Shown: positions 31,983 to 41,055 of the stretch, in pieces | How the letters are laid out: every line of letters starts with the position of its first letter | Position numbering within the stretch: the stretch's first letter is position 1 | Source of the DNA: an uncultured Acetatifactor sp. | Lineage (GTDB): Bacteria > Bacillota > Clostridia > Lachnospirales > Lachnospiraceae | Length of the DNA stretch: 64,000 nucleotides | Assembly: GCA_910586775.1 (NCBI GenBank) | Contig: CAJUJN010000007.1 | Coordinates: 40,952 to 104,951, forward strand | Direction of reading: 5' to 3' | The notes under the pieces: model-generated | Databases searched by the model: none | What the model was told of the DNA's origin: nothing | Seen by the model: the letters and a program-made list of their open reading frames with translations, nothing else | Made by a program: the position numbers and the translations under genes

Positions 31983-32017
31983 TAGCGGATATTAATACCA
32001 GATATTTACTGTTTTTA

Positions 32018-32046
32018 TTGACATTTTTTCGGGAACTTGGTATGAT
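32018..32046 (+). promoter_or_regulatory. ilvN-ilvC promoter
   Basis: TTGACA (32018-32023) and TATGAT (32041-32046) are 17 bases apart. A leader of about 115 bases follows; I see no leader peptide rich in Leu/Val/Ile codons and no clear T-box. Confidence 0.8.
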
Positions 32047-32168
32047 ATCGGAAGGGTTTTCTGATAAATATGCGAATGTTTATAAATACATGGGAAAACG
32101 CGCTTCGCGGATTTTCTAAGAAAGCATTGTCCGGATGCGTTTTCACAACTAAGGAGAGGTGAATAAAT

Positions 32169-32669
32169 ATGCAAAAAAAGGTATTTCAGCTGCTTGTTAA
32201 CAACACCTCCGGTGTCTTAAGCCGGATTGCAGGCCTTTTTGCAAGAAGAGGCTATAATGTGGAAAGCATTACTGCCGGCGTCACATCGGATCCCAGGATT
32301 ACCAGAATTACCATTGTTGCTTCCGGTGATGACGAGATTCTGGAACAGATTGAAAAGCAGCTCTCCAAGCTGGAGGATGTCCGAAATATCAAGGAACTGC
32401 GTCCGGAAAAGAGTGTCTACCGTGAATTGATTATGATCAAGGTTAGCGCCACGGCAGAACAGCGGCAGGGCATCATAGCGGTGGCTGACATCTTCCGTGC
32501 CAAGATCATCGATGTGGCGCCCGAAAGCCTGATGATTGAACTTACCGGCAACCAGCAGAAGATAGAGGCGTTTATTGACCTGTTGGCCGGATATGAGATA
32601 CTGGAACAGGCCAGGACAGGAATCGCAGGCCTGAGCAGAGGTACAGAGCCCGTCGTCAGATTTGATTAG
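32169..32669 (+). CDS. ilvN: Acetolactate synthase regulatory subunit
   Basis: This 166-residue protein has the N-terminal ACT domain (FQLLVNNTSGVLSRIAGLFA, RRGYNVESITAG) and the C-terminal small-subunit domain (FRAKIIDVAPESLMIELTG). It confers valine feedback on acetolactate synthase in branched-chain amino acid synthesis. The catalytic ilvB is not in the window, so the small subunit is coupled to ilvC instead. AAGGAGAGGTG precedes the ATG. Confidence 0.95.
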   Translation: MQKKVFQLLVNNTSGVLSRIAGLFARRGYNVESITAGVTSDPRITRITIVASGDDEILEQIEKQLSKLEDVRNIKELRPEKSVYRELIMIKVSATAEQRQGIIAVADIFRAKIIDVAPESLMIELTGNQQKIEAFIDLLAGYEILEQARTGIAGLSRGTEPVVRFD

Positions 32670-32750
32670 CTCCAGGGATAACCTGTCAGTTATATATCAC
32701 ATTCTGCAAAAGCATAAATCTGTGGAATGACAAAATGGAGGAAAAAAGAA

Positions 32751-33770
32751 ATGGCAAAGATTTTTTATCAGGAAGATTGTAATTTATCCCTTCTGGAAGG
32801 GAAGACCATCGCGATTATCGGCTACGGCAGCCAGGGACACGCACATGCGCTGAACCTGAAGGATTCCGGCTGCCATGTAATCATCGGTCTCTACGAAGGT
32901 TCCAAATCCTGGGACAAGGCTGTAAAGCAGGGCTTTGAGGTATTTACTGCAGCAGAGGCAGCTAAGAAGGCTGATATCATCATGATCCTGATCAATGACG
33001 AGAAGCAGGCTGACCTTTACAAGAAGGATATCGAGCCCAATCTGGAAGCAGGCAATATGCTTATGTTCGCTCATGGCTTCAATATTCATTTCGGCTGCAT
33101 CGTTCCCCCCGCTGACGTTGATGTAACAATGATCGCGCCCAAGGGACCTGGACATACCGTGAGAAGCGAATACCAGGAAGGTAAGGGCGTCCCCTGCCTT
33201 ATCGCAGTAGAGCAGGATGCAACAGGCAAGGCGCAGGATATGGCTCTGGCATATGCGTTGGGTATCGGCGGAGCAAGGGCAGGCGTTCTGGAGACCACAT
33301 TCCGCACCGAGACCGAAACTGACCTGTTCGGCGAGCAGGCTGTATTGTGCGGCGGTGTCTGCGCATTGATGCAGGCCGGCTTCGAGACTCTGGTAGAGGC
33401 AGGTTACGATGAGAGAAATGCTTATTTCGAGTGTATCCATGAGATGAAGCTGATTGTGGACCTGATCTATCAGAGTGGTTTTGCAGGAATGCGTTATTCC
33501 ATCTCCAATACTGCGGAATACGGCGATTATATTACCGGCCCCAAGATCATTACCGAGGATACCAAGAAAGCCATGAAGAAGATTCTGAGCGATATCCAGG
33601 ACGGAACTTTCGCAAAGGAATTCCTGCTTGACATGTCTCCCGCAGGACGCCAGGTTCACTTCAAGGCAATGAGAAAGCTTGCATCCGAGCATCCTTCCGA
33701 GAAGGTTGGCGGGGAAATCCGTAAGCTTTACAGTTGGAACAACGAGGATGACAAGCTGATTAACAACTAA
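32751..33770 (+). CDS. ilvC: Ketol-acid reductoisomerase
   Basis: This 339-residue class I enzyme converts acetolactate to dihydroxyisovalerate with NAD(P)H and Mg. Visible features: the Rossmann loop IAIIGYGSQGHAHALNLKDS, MIAPKGPGHTVRSEY, and the knotted domain with TETDLFGEQAVLCGG (metal-binding acids) and SNTAEYGDY. GGAGG nine bases or so upstream supports ATG 32751; the open frame from 32727 is rejected. Confidence 0.97.
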   Translation: MAKIFYQEDCNLSLLEGKTIAIIGYGSQGHAHALNLKDSGCHVIIGLYEGSKSWDKAVKQGFEVFTAAEAAKKADIIMILINDEKQADLYKKDIEPNLEAGNMLMFAHGFNIHFGCIVPPADVDVTMIAPKGPGHTVRSEYQEGKGVPCLIAVEQDATGKAQDMALAYALGIGGARAGVLETTFRTETETDLFGEQAVLCGGVCALMQAGFETLVEAGYDERNAYFECIHEMKLIVDLIYQSGFAGMRYSISNTAEYGDYITGPKIITEDTKKAMKKILSDIQDGTFAKEFLLDMSPAGRQVHFKAMRKLASEHPSEKVGGEIRKLYSWNNEDDKLINN

Positions 33771-33882
33771 ATCATCTATTTCCCGTTTGGCGCGACGCTG
33801 TCAGGAAGAGAAGCCTGGTATGATATCTGGTATGGTACTTTTGCATTGCCAGATGTTAAATGGAATTGGATTGGACATTAAT

Positions 33883-33919
33883 AAACCCTCTGCAGGAAAG
33901 AGCCCCTGCAGAGGGTTTT
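33883..33919 (+). terminator. Terminator after ilvC
   Basis: AAACCCTCTGCAGG pairs perfectly with CCTGCAGAGGGTTT and ends in TTTTG. This is a strong 14-bp stem. Confidence 0.9.
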
Positions 33920-33967
33920 GTATGTTCCGGACCTGATTTTGAATCATGGTTGATTCTTAGCAGAAGA

Positions 33968-34063
33968 GGCTGTCGGGAAATGGCATTTGTTCACAATATA
34001 TAGTTGTGATTTCTAACGTATCACAATACATATTGTGGAAATACAGTTATTTTCCGACAGACC
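33968..34063. repeat. 96-bp palindromic MITE-like element
   Basis: The ends GGCTGTCGGGAAAT and ATTTTCCGACAGACC are inverted copies, and the similarity extends inwards (TTCACAATAT...TTGTGAT against ATCACAA...ATATTGTGGAA), so the whole 96 bases can form one long hairpin. It has no coding capacity. It lies between the ilvC terminator and the convergent symporter gene, a typical place for a non-autonomous palindromic repeat. Confidence 0.65.
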
Positions 34064-34075
34064 CATTCCGTAACC

Positions 34076-35614
34076 TTACCTGGACTTCCCAAGCGCTGTC
34101 TTCTGGGAGACTTCCGTCTTCACATCATAGCATGCAAAGGCATTATCCACCAGTTTTTTATCCGGCTTCGGTGTGAAAAGGCTCACTACCGGGACGATAA
34201 TCAGCCCCACAAGCATTGCAATGGCACCGCAGTTTATAGGTGACTGCATGATAGCCGGGAAGGAAGAACGGAAGAAGATATTGGCTATCATCAGAATAGA
34301 GCTGAACAGGAAGCAGACCCAACAGGAAGCCTTCGTCACTTTTTTGGAATACAGAGAATACATAAACGGTGCCAGGAAGGAACCGGCCAGGGCACCCCAG
34401 GATACTCCCATCAGTTGTGCGATAAAGGTCACGGAACTCTTATACTGAATCAGCGCCAGGATAGAGGAAATGGCGATAAATACCACAATCAGGATACGCA
34501 TGGTAAGCACCTGTTTCTTCTCCTCCATCTTCCGGAAAAACAGTACCTTCAAAAAGTCAATGGTCAAGGTAGAACTGGAAGCAATGACCAGAGAAGACAG
34601 GGTGGACATGGAAGCCGACAGCACCAGTATAACCACCAGAGCAATCAACATAGGGGAGAGCCCCGACAGCATGGTGGGAATAATGGAGTCAAAGCCGTTG
34701 GCTGTCACATCAATCTGGTCGGAGAACAGTCTGCCGAATCCGCCCAGGAAGTAACTGCCGCCGGCCACTACCAGCGCAAACAGGGTGGAGATGATTGTTC
34801 CCTTTTTGATTGATTCCTCATTTTTGATGGCATAGAATTTCTGCACCATCTGCGGAAGTCCCCAGGTCCCCAGAGAGGTCAGGATGACCACAAACATCAG
34901 ATTCAGCGGGTCCGGTCCGAAGAATGAGGCGAAGACACCGGGGGTAGTTGCCACGGATTCGTCTGTAACTCTTGCCAGGTTGTCCAGAGCGGCCATAAAG
35001 CCTCCCTTACTCTTCAATACTGCCACGATAATGGTGACAATGCCCCCCAACATGATGATTCCCTGAATAAAATCGTTGATTGCCGTAGCCATATATCCCC
35101 CGGCAATCACATAGATTGCTGTAAGCACCGCCATCAGCAGGATACAGACAGAATAGTCAATATCAAATGCCATACCAAAGAGGCGTGAGAGACCGTTATA
35201 TAAGGATGCGGTGTATGGAATCAGGAATACAAAAATAATGGCGGAAGCACCGATTTTCAGCGGTCTGCTGCCGAAGCGCTCCCCGAAAAACTGGGGCATG
35301 GTAGCGGAATCCAGATGCTGGGTCATAATGCGTGTCCGGCGCCCCAGTACAACCCATGCCAGGAGCGAACCGATAATTGCGTTCCCGATTCCGGCCCAGG
35401 TGGCCGCAACTCCATATTTCCAGCCGAACTGTCCGGCATATCCCACGAATACAACAGCCGAAAAATAGGAAGTGCCATAGGCGAAAGCGGTCAGCCATGG
35501 ACCTACGGAACGTCCGCCCAACACAAAGCCGTTGACATCGGTAGCATGTTTGCGGCAGTAGAGCCCGATGGCGACCAGTACCGCGAAATAGATGATAAGT
35601 AGTAGTAGTTTCAT
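34076..35614 (-). CDS. Sodium:solute symporter (SSS family)
   Basis: This 512-residue membrane protein has about 13 hydrophobic segments and the SSS N-terminal pattern YFAVLVAIGLYCRKHATDVN followed by FVLGGRSVGPWLTAFAYGTS. A later AGGYMATAINDFIQG matches the family signature. It imports a small solute such as proline, pantothenate or a sugar acid with Na+; the substrate cannot be told. It is a monocistronic minus-strand gene with its own promoter, next to the BlaI/M56 pair on the other strand. Confidence 0.9.
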   Translation of the reverse strand: MKLLLLIIYFAVLVAIGLYCRKHATDVNGFVLGGRSVGPWLTAFAYGTSYFSAVVFVGYAGQFGWKYGVAATWAGIGNAIIGSLLAWVVLGRRTRIMTQHLDSATMPQFFGERFGSRPLKIGASAIIFVFLIPYTASLYNGLSRLFGMAFDIDYSVCILLMAVLTAIYVIAGGYMATAINDFIQGIIMLGGIVTIIVAVLKSKGGFMAALDNLARVTDESVATTPGVFASFFGPDPLNLMFVVILTSLGTWGLPQMVQKFYAIKNEESIKKGTIISTLFALVVAGGSYFLGGFGRLFSDQIDVTANGFDSIIPTMLSGLSPMLIALVVILVLSASMSTLSSLVIASSSTLTIDFLKVLFFRKMEEKKQVLTMRILIVVFIAISSILALIQYKSSVTFIAQLMGVSWGALAGSFLAPFMYSLYSKKVTKASCWVCFLFSSILMIANIFFRSSFPAIMQSPINCGAIAMLVGLIIVPVVSLFTPKPDKKLVDNAFACYDVKTEVSQKTALGKSR

Positions 35615-35711
35615 GTTGCCTCCTGTATATGTGTTTGTTTTTTTGCACCGCGAAGATGGCTCAGATTGTTTTTGAAACTGTCGCGCGTTGCAAGTTTAAA
35701 GCGTTAAAGTA

Positions 35712-35740
35712 ACTATAGCATATCTGGTCCTGATATGCAA
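35712..35740 (-). promoter_or_regulatory. Symporter promoter
   Basis: On the minus strand TTGCAT (35735-35740) and TATAGT (35712-35717) are 17 bases apart, giving a leader of roughly 90 bases. Confidence 0.65.
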
Positions 35741-35821
35741 TTATATATTCAATTATTTGGATGAAAGAGTACTCTTCAAAATATCTTCGCCATATTGGAA
35801 ATAATTTTGTTACCAAAAAGC

Positions 35822-35850
35822 TTGCACATCTATATCTGACGGAGTATAAT
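35822..35850 (+). promoter_or_regulatory. blaI-like gene promoter with nearby palindrome
   Basis: TTGCAC (35822-35827) and TATAAT (35845-35850) are 17 bases apart. GCAGG-N4-CCTGC (35865-35878) lies just downstream of the start of transcription and is a candidate BlaI operator, though it is not the classical TACA/TGTA type. Confidence 0.65.
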
Positions 35851-35961
35851 ATGTCTTACAGGAAGCAGGCAAACCTGCAATTCATTTTACGGTGCAACTA
35901 CTTTCCAGAGATTCATTTCAAAACAAAACAGAAATTCGAGAGAAAAGGGAACGGAAATTTT

Positions 35962-36354
35962 ATGAAAGAAAAAAATCTGACAAAATCGGAGCAGAAGCTG
36001 CTCCGATTACTATGGGAAGAGGGACCGCTTTCTGTTATGCAGCTTACGGAGAAAATGGAGCAGGAAACCGGATGGAGCAAACAGTCTGTCATTTCCTTCC
36101 TGAAGAGAATGGAAACGAAAGGATTCATCACCTACGAGCAGAGAGGGCGCACGAAATATTATATGCCGCTTCAGTCCAGGGCAGCCGTGGCACAAAAGGA
36201 GAGAAGCACTTTTCTTCAGAATTTTTATCACGGCAGGCTGGGACTGTTGGTTTCGGCCATGGCGGAAGAAAACGCTCTGTCCCAGGAGGATATAGAGGAC
36301 CTCAGGAAAGTGCTTGATGGTCTGAAAGCCGATGACGGGCAGCCGCAGAACTAG
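35962..36354 (+). CDS. BlaI/MecI-type transcriptional repressor
   Basis: This 130-residue winged-helix protein has LTKSEQKLLRLLWEEGPLSV and SKQSVISFLKRMETKGFIT, then YYMPLQSR, the BlaI DNA-binding pattern, with a helical dimerisation tail. The frame is open from 35761, but the promoter at 35822-35850 and the family's length support ATG 35962. It is followed 167 bases later by an M56 peptidase, so the pair is a BlaR1-BlaI-type signalling unit in which the peptidase inactivates the repressor. Confidence 0.9.
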   Translation: MKEKNLTKSEQKLLRLLWEEGPLSVMQLTEKMEQETGWSKQSVISFLKRMETKGFITYEQRGRTKYYMPLQSRAAVAQKERSTFLQNFYHGRLGLLVSAMAEENALSQEDIEDLRKVLDGLKADDGQPQN

Positions 36355-36521
36355 AAATTTCGGTTAATTCGGTTAAGAAATTTCAATAGCCAATTTAAAA
36401 CAGCATCTGCTCCCCCGGCATCCTGGAGAATTTAGAGACACATTTCTCTTGCGGCCGAAAATTCTCTGCCTGTGACCGGGTACCGGACGGGGCATATGCG
36501 GAATTATTAACAGGAGGGCGT

Positions 36522-38636
36522 ATGCAATTTTTACAGTTAGGCAGGGTAACATTGGAAGTCTCCGTTCTGACAGTCATGATTCTGCTGTTCATCCGGCTGC
36601 TGGAGAAACGGCTGGATCCGAATGTCAGATATTTTCTGTGGATTTTTGTTGCGCTGCGGATTCTCCTGCCTGTCAGGATAGAGGTCCTTCCGGAACTGTC
36701 CGCATTCGACATCGCAGGAATAAATACCGACGTGAGTGACGGTATGGAGACGGGCGACGGACATAAATCGGCTGATGAAAACGGAACACATCAGAATGCA
36801 GCCGGCATAGAGTTTCCTGAAAAGAAAGTTGACGCGGGAAGCACAGTTCCTGAAAAAGAAGCATTCACTCATATGCTTTCGCTGCAAATCGGGAACGCAG
36901 AACCGTCAGTGCAGAACCGTTCTGCGGAAACAGACTTGGAAACAGACTTAACAACAGACTCCGGCTCCCCGAAAACGGAACTGTCAGAAACGGAACTGCC
37001 AGAGCAGCGGCCGTACGGTCAGCGGCTCCGCATGCTGTGGCTGTTCGGTGTCATAATCATGTCAGTCTATGTGGCAGCGAACAATATAAAGCTGTGTATA
37101 ATCCTGAAAAAACACCGCAGGAAAACAAATAGACATCCGGGCGGAATTCCGCTCTATCACATGCCTGGATACAATTGTCTGGCAGGCATTATCGCCCCGG
37201 CCATATATGTCGACATGGACAGCCTGAGAGATTCCGATGTAATAGAGCATGTTATTTTGCATGAAATCCAGCATTACAGAGCGGGGGATCATTTCTGGCA
37301 GCTTATCAGGGTAATCTGTCTTATCCTTCAGTGGCATAATCCTTTTGCATGGCTTGCCTACCGAGTCTCAAAGCGGGGATGTGAGCTGGCCTGTGATGCA
37401 AGAGTCATTCGGAATATGCCGCCGGAAGAAAGGTACCGGTACGGAGAAAGCCTGCTGACAGCGGCAGAATATGTCTGTATGCGTCCGGTTCCCATGGCAG
37501 CTTCAGCCGGAAGCAATAAAAGGTTCATGGAAAAGCGAATCAAAAGTATCGTTAAATATAAGCAGGGATATACTGCCGTTTTATCCGTGGCTTTGTCTGT
37601 GATTTTGACAGGTGTAATGGGGATTTCCAGTTTTGCTGCCTGCACTGTCCGGGAAGAAATAAGATCTGCAGCAGCTCCGGGAAAAGGCCATCATTCCGTT
37701 CGGGACACTGATGCTGCGGCAACGAAAGCTCCGGGAGAAGAAAAAACGGCGAATGAAGCCGCGGAAGACTTTGTGGAGCTGGCGATAGAAGAACATTATA
37801 TTACAAACACGGGCAATCTGAGCAATCTGTACTATATCGATGAAGAGAATGTATTATGGGGATGCGGCTCCAACGAGCACGGACAGCTGGGCCTGGGGAT
37901 AACGGATGATGATTTTCATATTGATATGGTAAAAATAGCTGACAATGTAATCCATGTGGATTACTCCGAATATGGATTTGTAATCTGGCTGACAGAGGAG
38001 CATAAGCTGTACGGAATGGGAAACGGCGAATACGGTGCGCTTCCGCGATATGAGAGGGAGGAATGGATGAAGCATGTCAGCCGGGTGCCCCATCACGTAG
38101 TAAGTCCATGCCTGCTGATGGAGGACGTCATATATGCCCGCTGCGGCCGGAGTGATGTGGCATGCTTGAAGGAAGACGCTTCCGTATGGATTTTCGGAAC
38201 GGTCGGCTATGCGGATGGCGCCTTTTATCCTTATCCAAGAAAAGTGCTTGAAGATGCCGTTTTGGTAACGGGCGGAGCCTACAACCATGCGGCTTTGCTC
38301 AGCGACGGAAGCCTGTGGACCTGGGGCAATAATTACGCAGGAAACTGCGGAATAGACGGTGCGATTATTCCGGCTCCGACAAAGGTTGCGGAGGATGTGG
38401 CCATGGTTTGGACGGGGAGCACAAAGTACAACGTTGGCTGTACGGATATCCTGGAATATGAAGACATTTATGAGCCGCCTATGGAAAATACGATTATTCG
38501 AAAAAAAGACGGCTCCTGTTATATATGCGGTGCAAATGTGGGAACGGAAGAAAAGGTATTGCTGATTTATTATGAGGTCGCCGGATACCGGATGGTCTGC
38601 ACAAGCGAGTTCCTTCCATATAAATGGGAACAGTAA
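36522..38636 (+). CDS. M56 (BlaR1-type) membrane peptidase with RCC1-like sensor domain
   Basis: This 704-residue protein starts with membrane helices (TLEVSVLTVMILLFIRLLEK; PNVRYFLWIFVALRILLPV), then a long variable loop (about 65-165) and the M56 zinc peptidase HVILHEIQHYRAGDHFW (H247, E248, H251) with HNPFAWLAYRVSKRGCELACD. After the last span (about 345-365) the extracellular part is not a penicillin-binding domain: it shows RCC1-like repeats (NVLWGCGSNEHGQLGLG, LSDGSLWTWGNNYAGNCG). It may sense a different ligand. GGAGGGCGT precedes the ATG. Confidence 0.85.
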   Translation: MQFLQLGRVTLEVSVLTVMILLFIRLLEKRLDPNVRYFLWIFVALRILLPVRIEVLPELSAFDIAGINTDVSDGMETGDGHKSADENGTHQNAAGIEFPEKKVDAGSTVPEKEAFTHMLSLQIGNAEPSVQNRSAETDLETDLTTDSGSPKTELSETELPEQRPYGQRLRMLWLFGVIIMSVYVAANNIKLCIILKKHRRKTNRHPGGIPLYHMPGYNCLAGIIAPAIYVDMDSLRDSDVIEHVILHEIQHYRAGDHFWQLIRVICLILQWHNPFAWLAYRVSKRGCELACDARVIRNMPPEERYRYGESLLTAAEYVCMRPVPMAASAGSNKRFMEKRIKSIVKYKQGYTAVLSVALSVILTGVMGISSFAACTVREEIRSAAAPGKGHHSVRDTDAAATKAPGEEKTANEAAEDFVELAIEEHYITNTGNLSNLYYIDEENVLWGCGSNEHGQLGLGITDDDFHIDMVKIADNVIHVDYSEYGFVIWLTEEHKLYGMGNGEYGALPRYEREEWMKHVSRVPHHVVSPCLLMEDVIYARCGRSDVACLKEDASVWIFGTVGYADGAFYPYPRKVLEDAVLVTGGAYNHAALLSDGSLWTWGNNYAGNCGIDGAIIPAPTKVAEDVAMVWTGSTKYNVGCTDILEYEDIYEPPMENTIIRKKDGSCYICGANVGTEEKVLLIYYEVAGYRMVCTSEFLPYKWEQ

Positions 38637-38698
38637 AAGAAAAGGGTGCAGATATATATGTGTCAGATATTAATTTGTACAATTATACAGGAAAATGC

Positions 38699-38726
38699 TT
38701 GAAATGTATGGGGCTTATGGTATAAT
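38699..38726 (+). promoter_or_regulatory. fucI promoter
   Basis: TTGAAA (38699-38704) and TATAAT (38721-38726) are 16 bases apart. Transcription would start near 38733, leaving a leader of about 210 bases. Confidence 0.65.
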
Positions 38727-38738
38727 GTGACTATACTC

Positions 38739-38826
38739 GTGAGCGCATTCATTTGCCGCTTTCTGTCCTGTTTAAGCAGAAGCGCTCACTCGTTATACAT
38801 TTACGTTGGCAAATGTTATTGAGCGC
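38739..38826 (+). promoter_or_regulatory. fucI leader with mutually exclusive hairpins
   Basis: GTGAGCGC (38739-38746) pairs with GCGCTCAC (38782-38789). The same central GCGCTCA can instead pair with TGAGCGC at 38820-38826. ATACTCG (38733-38739) also pairs with CGAGTAT (38826-38832). Competing pairings in a 210-base leader suggest attenuation or antitermination. The rest of 38637-38941 shows nothing else. Confidence 0.5.
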
Positions 38827-38941
38827 GAGTATGTATTCCAAGCAGAGCGCAGTTGAATGGCCGGAGTTCAGGTATACATTCTGCACTTCGGTGAAAGGCA
38901 GCTTGGCATTATCATTCTATATTTACAGGAGGAACATTATA

Positions 38942-40735
38942 ATGGCAGAGAACAGGTTGATTGGCGATTACCCGGTGATTGGTATCCGCCCCACCATTGA
39001 CGGCAGAAGAGGTGCTCTGAAAGTGCGCGAGTCTCTGGAGGACCAGACCATGAACATGGCTAAGGCAGCTGCAGCTCTCTTCGAAGAGAACCTGCGCTAC
39101 TCCAACGGAGAGCCGGTGAAGGTCGTAATCGCGGATACTACCATCGGGCGTGTGGGCGAGACTGCCGCATGTGCGGACAAGTTCCGCAAAGCCGGCGTGG
39201 ATATCACTCTGACAGTTACACCCTGTTGGTGTTACGGGGCAGAGACCATGGATATGGATCCCAATACCATCAAGGGCGTGTGGGGCTTCAACGGCACGGA
39301 GCGTCCGGGCGCAGTGTATCTGGCATCCGTATTGGCAACCCATGCCCAGAAGGGATTACCCGCGTTCGGCATCTACGGACATGACGTACAGGAAGCGGAC
39401 GATACATCCATTCCTGAAGATGTGAAGGAGAAGCTGCTTCGCTTCGGACGCGCTGCAGTGGCAGTGGCCACCATGCGCGGCAAATCCTATCTGCAGATCG
39501 GCTCTATCTGCATGGGTATCGGCGGCTCTATCATTGATTCCGCCTTTATCGAGGATTATCTCGGCATGCGTGTGGAGTCTGTTGACGAGGTGGAAATCAT
39601 CCGCCGTATGACAGAGGGCATTTACGACCAGAAGGAATATGAGAAAGCCCTTGCCTGGGTAAAGGAAAACTGCAGGGAAGGCTTCGACAAGAATCCGGAA
39701 TCGCTCCAGAAGACCAGAGAGCAGAAGGATCAGGACTGGGAGTTTGTAGTCAAGATGATGTGCATTATCAAAGACCTGATGAACGGCAACAAGAACCTGC
39801 CCGAAGGACGCGAGGAAGAGATGGTGGGACACAACGCCATTGCAGCCGGCTTCCAGGGACAGAGACAGTGGACGGACTTCTATCCCAACTGCGACTTCCC
39901 TGAGGCAATGCTCAATACCTCTTTTGACTGGAACGGCGCAAGGGAGCCTTACATTCTGGCGACGGAAAACGATACCCTGAACGGACTGGGCATGCTGTTC
40001 ATGAAGCTGCTGACCAACCGTGCCCAGATTTTTGCGGACGTGCGTACTTACTGGAGCCCTGAGGCAGTGAAGAAGGCTACCGGCTATGATTTGGAAGGCG
40101 TTGCAAAGCAGGCAGGCGGCTTTATCCATCTGATCAACTCCGGCGCGGCATGTCTGGATGCCAACGGACAGGCAAAAGATGCGCAGGGCAACGCGGTTAT
40201 GAAGCCCTGGTATGAGGTGACAGAGGCAGACCAGAAGGCAATCATGGAAGCCACTACCTGGAACTATGCCGACTGCGGTTACTTCCGCGGCGGCGGATTC
40301 TCCTCCCGCTTCGTGACGGAAGCAGAGATGCCTGCTACCATGATCCGTCTGAACCTGGTGAAAGGACTTGGTCCCGTGCTGCAGATTGCAGAAGGATGGA
40401 CGCTTCATCTTCCCGATGAGGTGACGGATATCCTGTGGAAGCGCACCGACTATACATGGCCCTGCACCTGGTTTGCGCCCAGGACTACCGGAAAGGGCGC
40501 TTTTAAGACAGCTTATGACGTAATGAATAACTGGGGTGCAAACCACGGTGCTATCAGCTACGGCCACATCGGCGCCGATCTGATTACCATGTGCTCCATG
40601 CTCCGCATTCCCGTATGCATGCACAATGTGGATGAGGACAGGATATTCCGTCCCGCAGCATGGAATGCCTTCGGCATGGATAAGGAAGGCCAGGACTACC
40701 GCGCATGTGCGGCGTATGGCCCCATGTATAAGTAA
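38942..40735 (+). CDS. fucI: L-fucose isomerase
   Basis: This 597-residue enzyme converts L-fucose to L-fuculose with Mn2+. It matches FucI along its length: DYPVIGIRPTIDGRRGALKV, TVTPCWCYGAETMDMDP, GIYGHDVQEADD, GSICMGIGGSIIDSAF. ATG 38942 follows ACAGGAGGAACATTATA; the longer frame from 38753 lies in the leader. No fucK, fucA or transporter gene is adjacent, so the pathway is split. A terminator follows. Confidence 0.95.
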   Translation: MAENRLIGDYPVIGIRPTIDGRRGALKVRESLEDQTMNMAKAAAALFEENLRYSNGEPVKVVIADTTIGRVGETAACADKFRKAGVDITLTVTPCWCYGAETMDMDPNTIKGVWGFNGTERPGAVYLASVLATHAQKGLPAFGIYGHDVQEADDTSIPEDVKEKLLRFGRAAVAVATMRGKSYLQIGSICMGIGGSIIDSAFIEDYLGMRVESVDEVEIIRRMTEGIYDQKEYEKALAWVKENCREGFDKNPESLQKTREQKDQDWEFVVKMMCIIKDLMNGNKNLPEGREEEMVGHNAIAAGFQGQRQWTDFYPNCDFPEAMLNTSFDWNGAREPYILATENDTLNGLGMLFMKLLTNRAQIFADVRTYWSPEAVKKATGYDLEGVAKQAGGFIHLINSGAACLDANGQAKDAQGNAVMKPWYEVTEADQKAIMEATTWNYADCGYFRGGGFSSRFVTEAEMPATMIRLNLVKGLGPVLQIAEGWTLHLPDEVTDILWKRTDYTWPCTWFAPRTTGKGAFKTAYDVMNNWGANHGAISYGHIGADLITMCSMLRIPVCMHNVDEDRIFRPAAWNAFGMDKEGQDYRACAAYGPMYK

Positions 40736-40760
40736 ACAGTAAGCAGATTTGATTTTTATG

Positions 40761-40815
40761 TAAGCCGGATAGAATTTGGGCTATTGGGTTATCAGATTCT
40801 TTATCCGGCTTATTT
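40761..40815 (+). terminator. Terminator after fucI
   Basis: TAAGCCGGATA (40761-40771) pairs perfectly with TATCCGGCTTA (40802-40812), with a 30-base loop and TTTAT after it. The following 165 bases are AT-rich without a gene. Confidence 0.75.
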
Positions 40816-40980
40816 ATGAGTAGTTTGAGCCAAAAATAATATGCTGCTTTTGAATGCTTGCGGGCTACCCGGCAATTCCTGCTTAAAATATCTTACATAC
40901 CTGTATGAGATTTCGTAATTTTCTATCTGTAGAATTTCTATAAAAACGATATAAAAACACCATAAAAACAAAAGAAATGC

Positions 40981-41009
40981 TTGCCTGGAAGCAGAATCTG
41001 ATATATAAT
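40981..41009 (+). promoter_or_regulatory. zapA promoter
   Basis: TTGCCT (40981-40986) and TATAAT (41004-41009) are 17 bases apart, about 45 bases before the zapA start. Confidence 0.75.
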
Positions 41010-41055
41010 AGACAGGTCACAAAAAATCTGCTTTTACAAAGGAGGTTGGCGGCAT

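Noticed and set aside
32047..32168. T-box or leader peptide attenuator before ilvN
   Set aside because: No T-box consensus, no run of branched-chain codons and no clear terminator in the leader.
39356..40624. 422-codon minus-strand frame opposite fucI
   Set aside because: Antisense shadow of a strongly conserved enzyme with GC-rich third positions.
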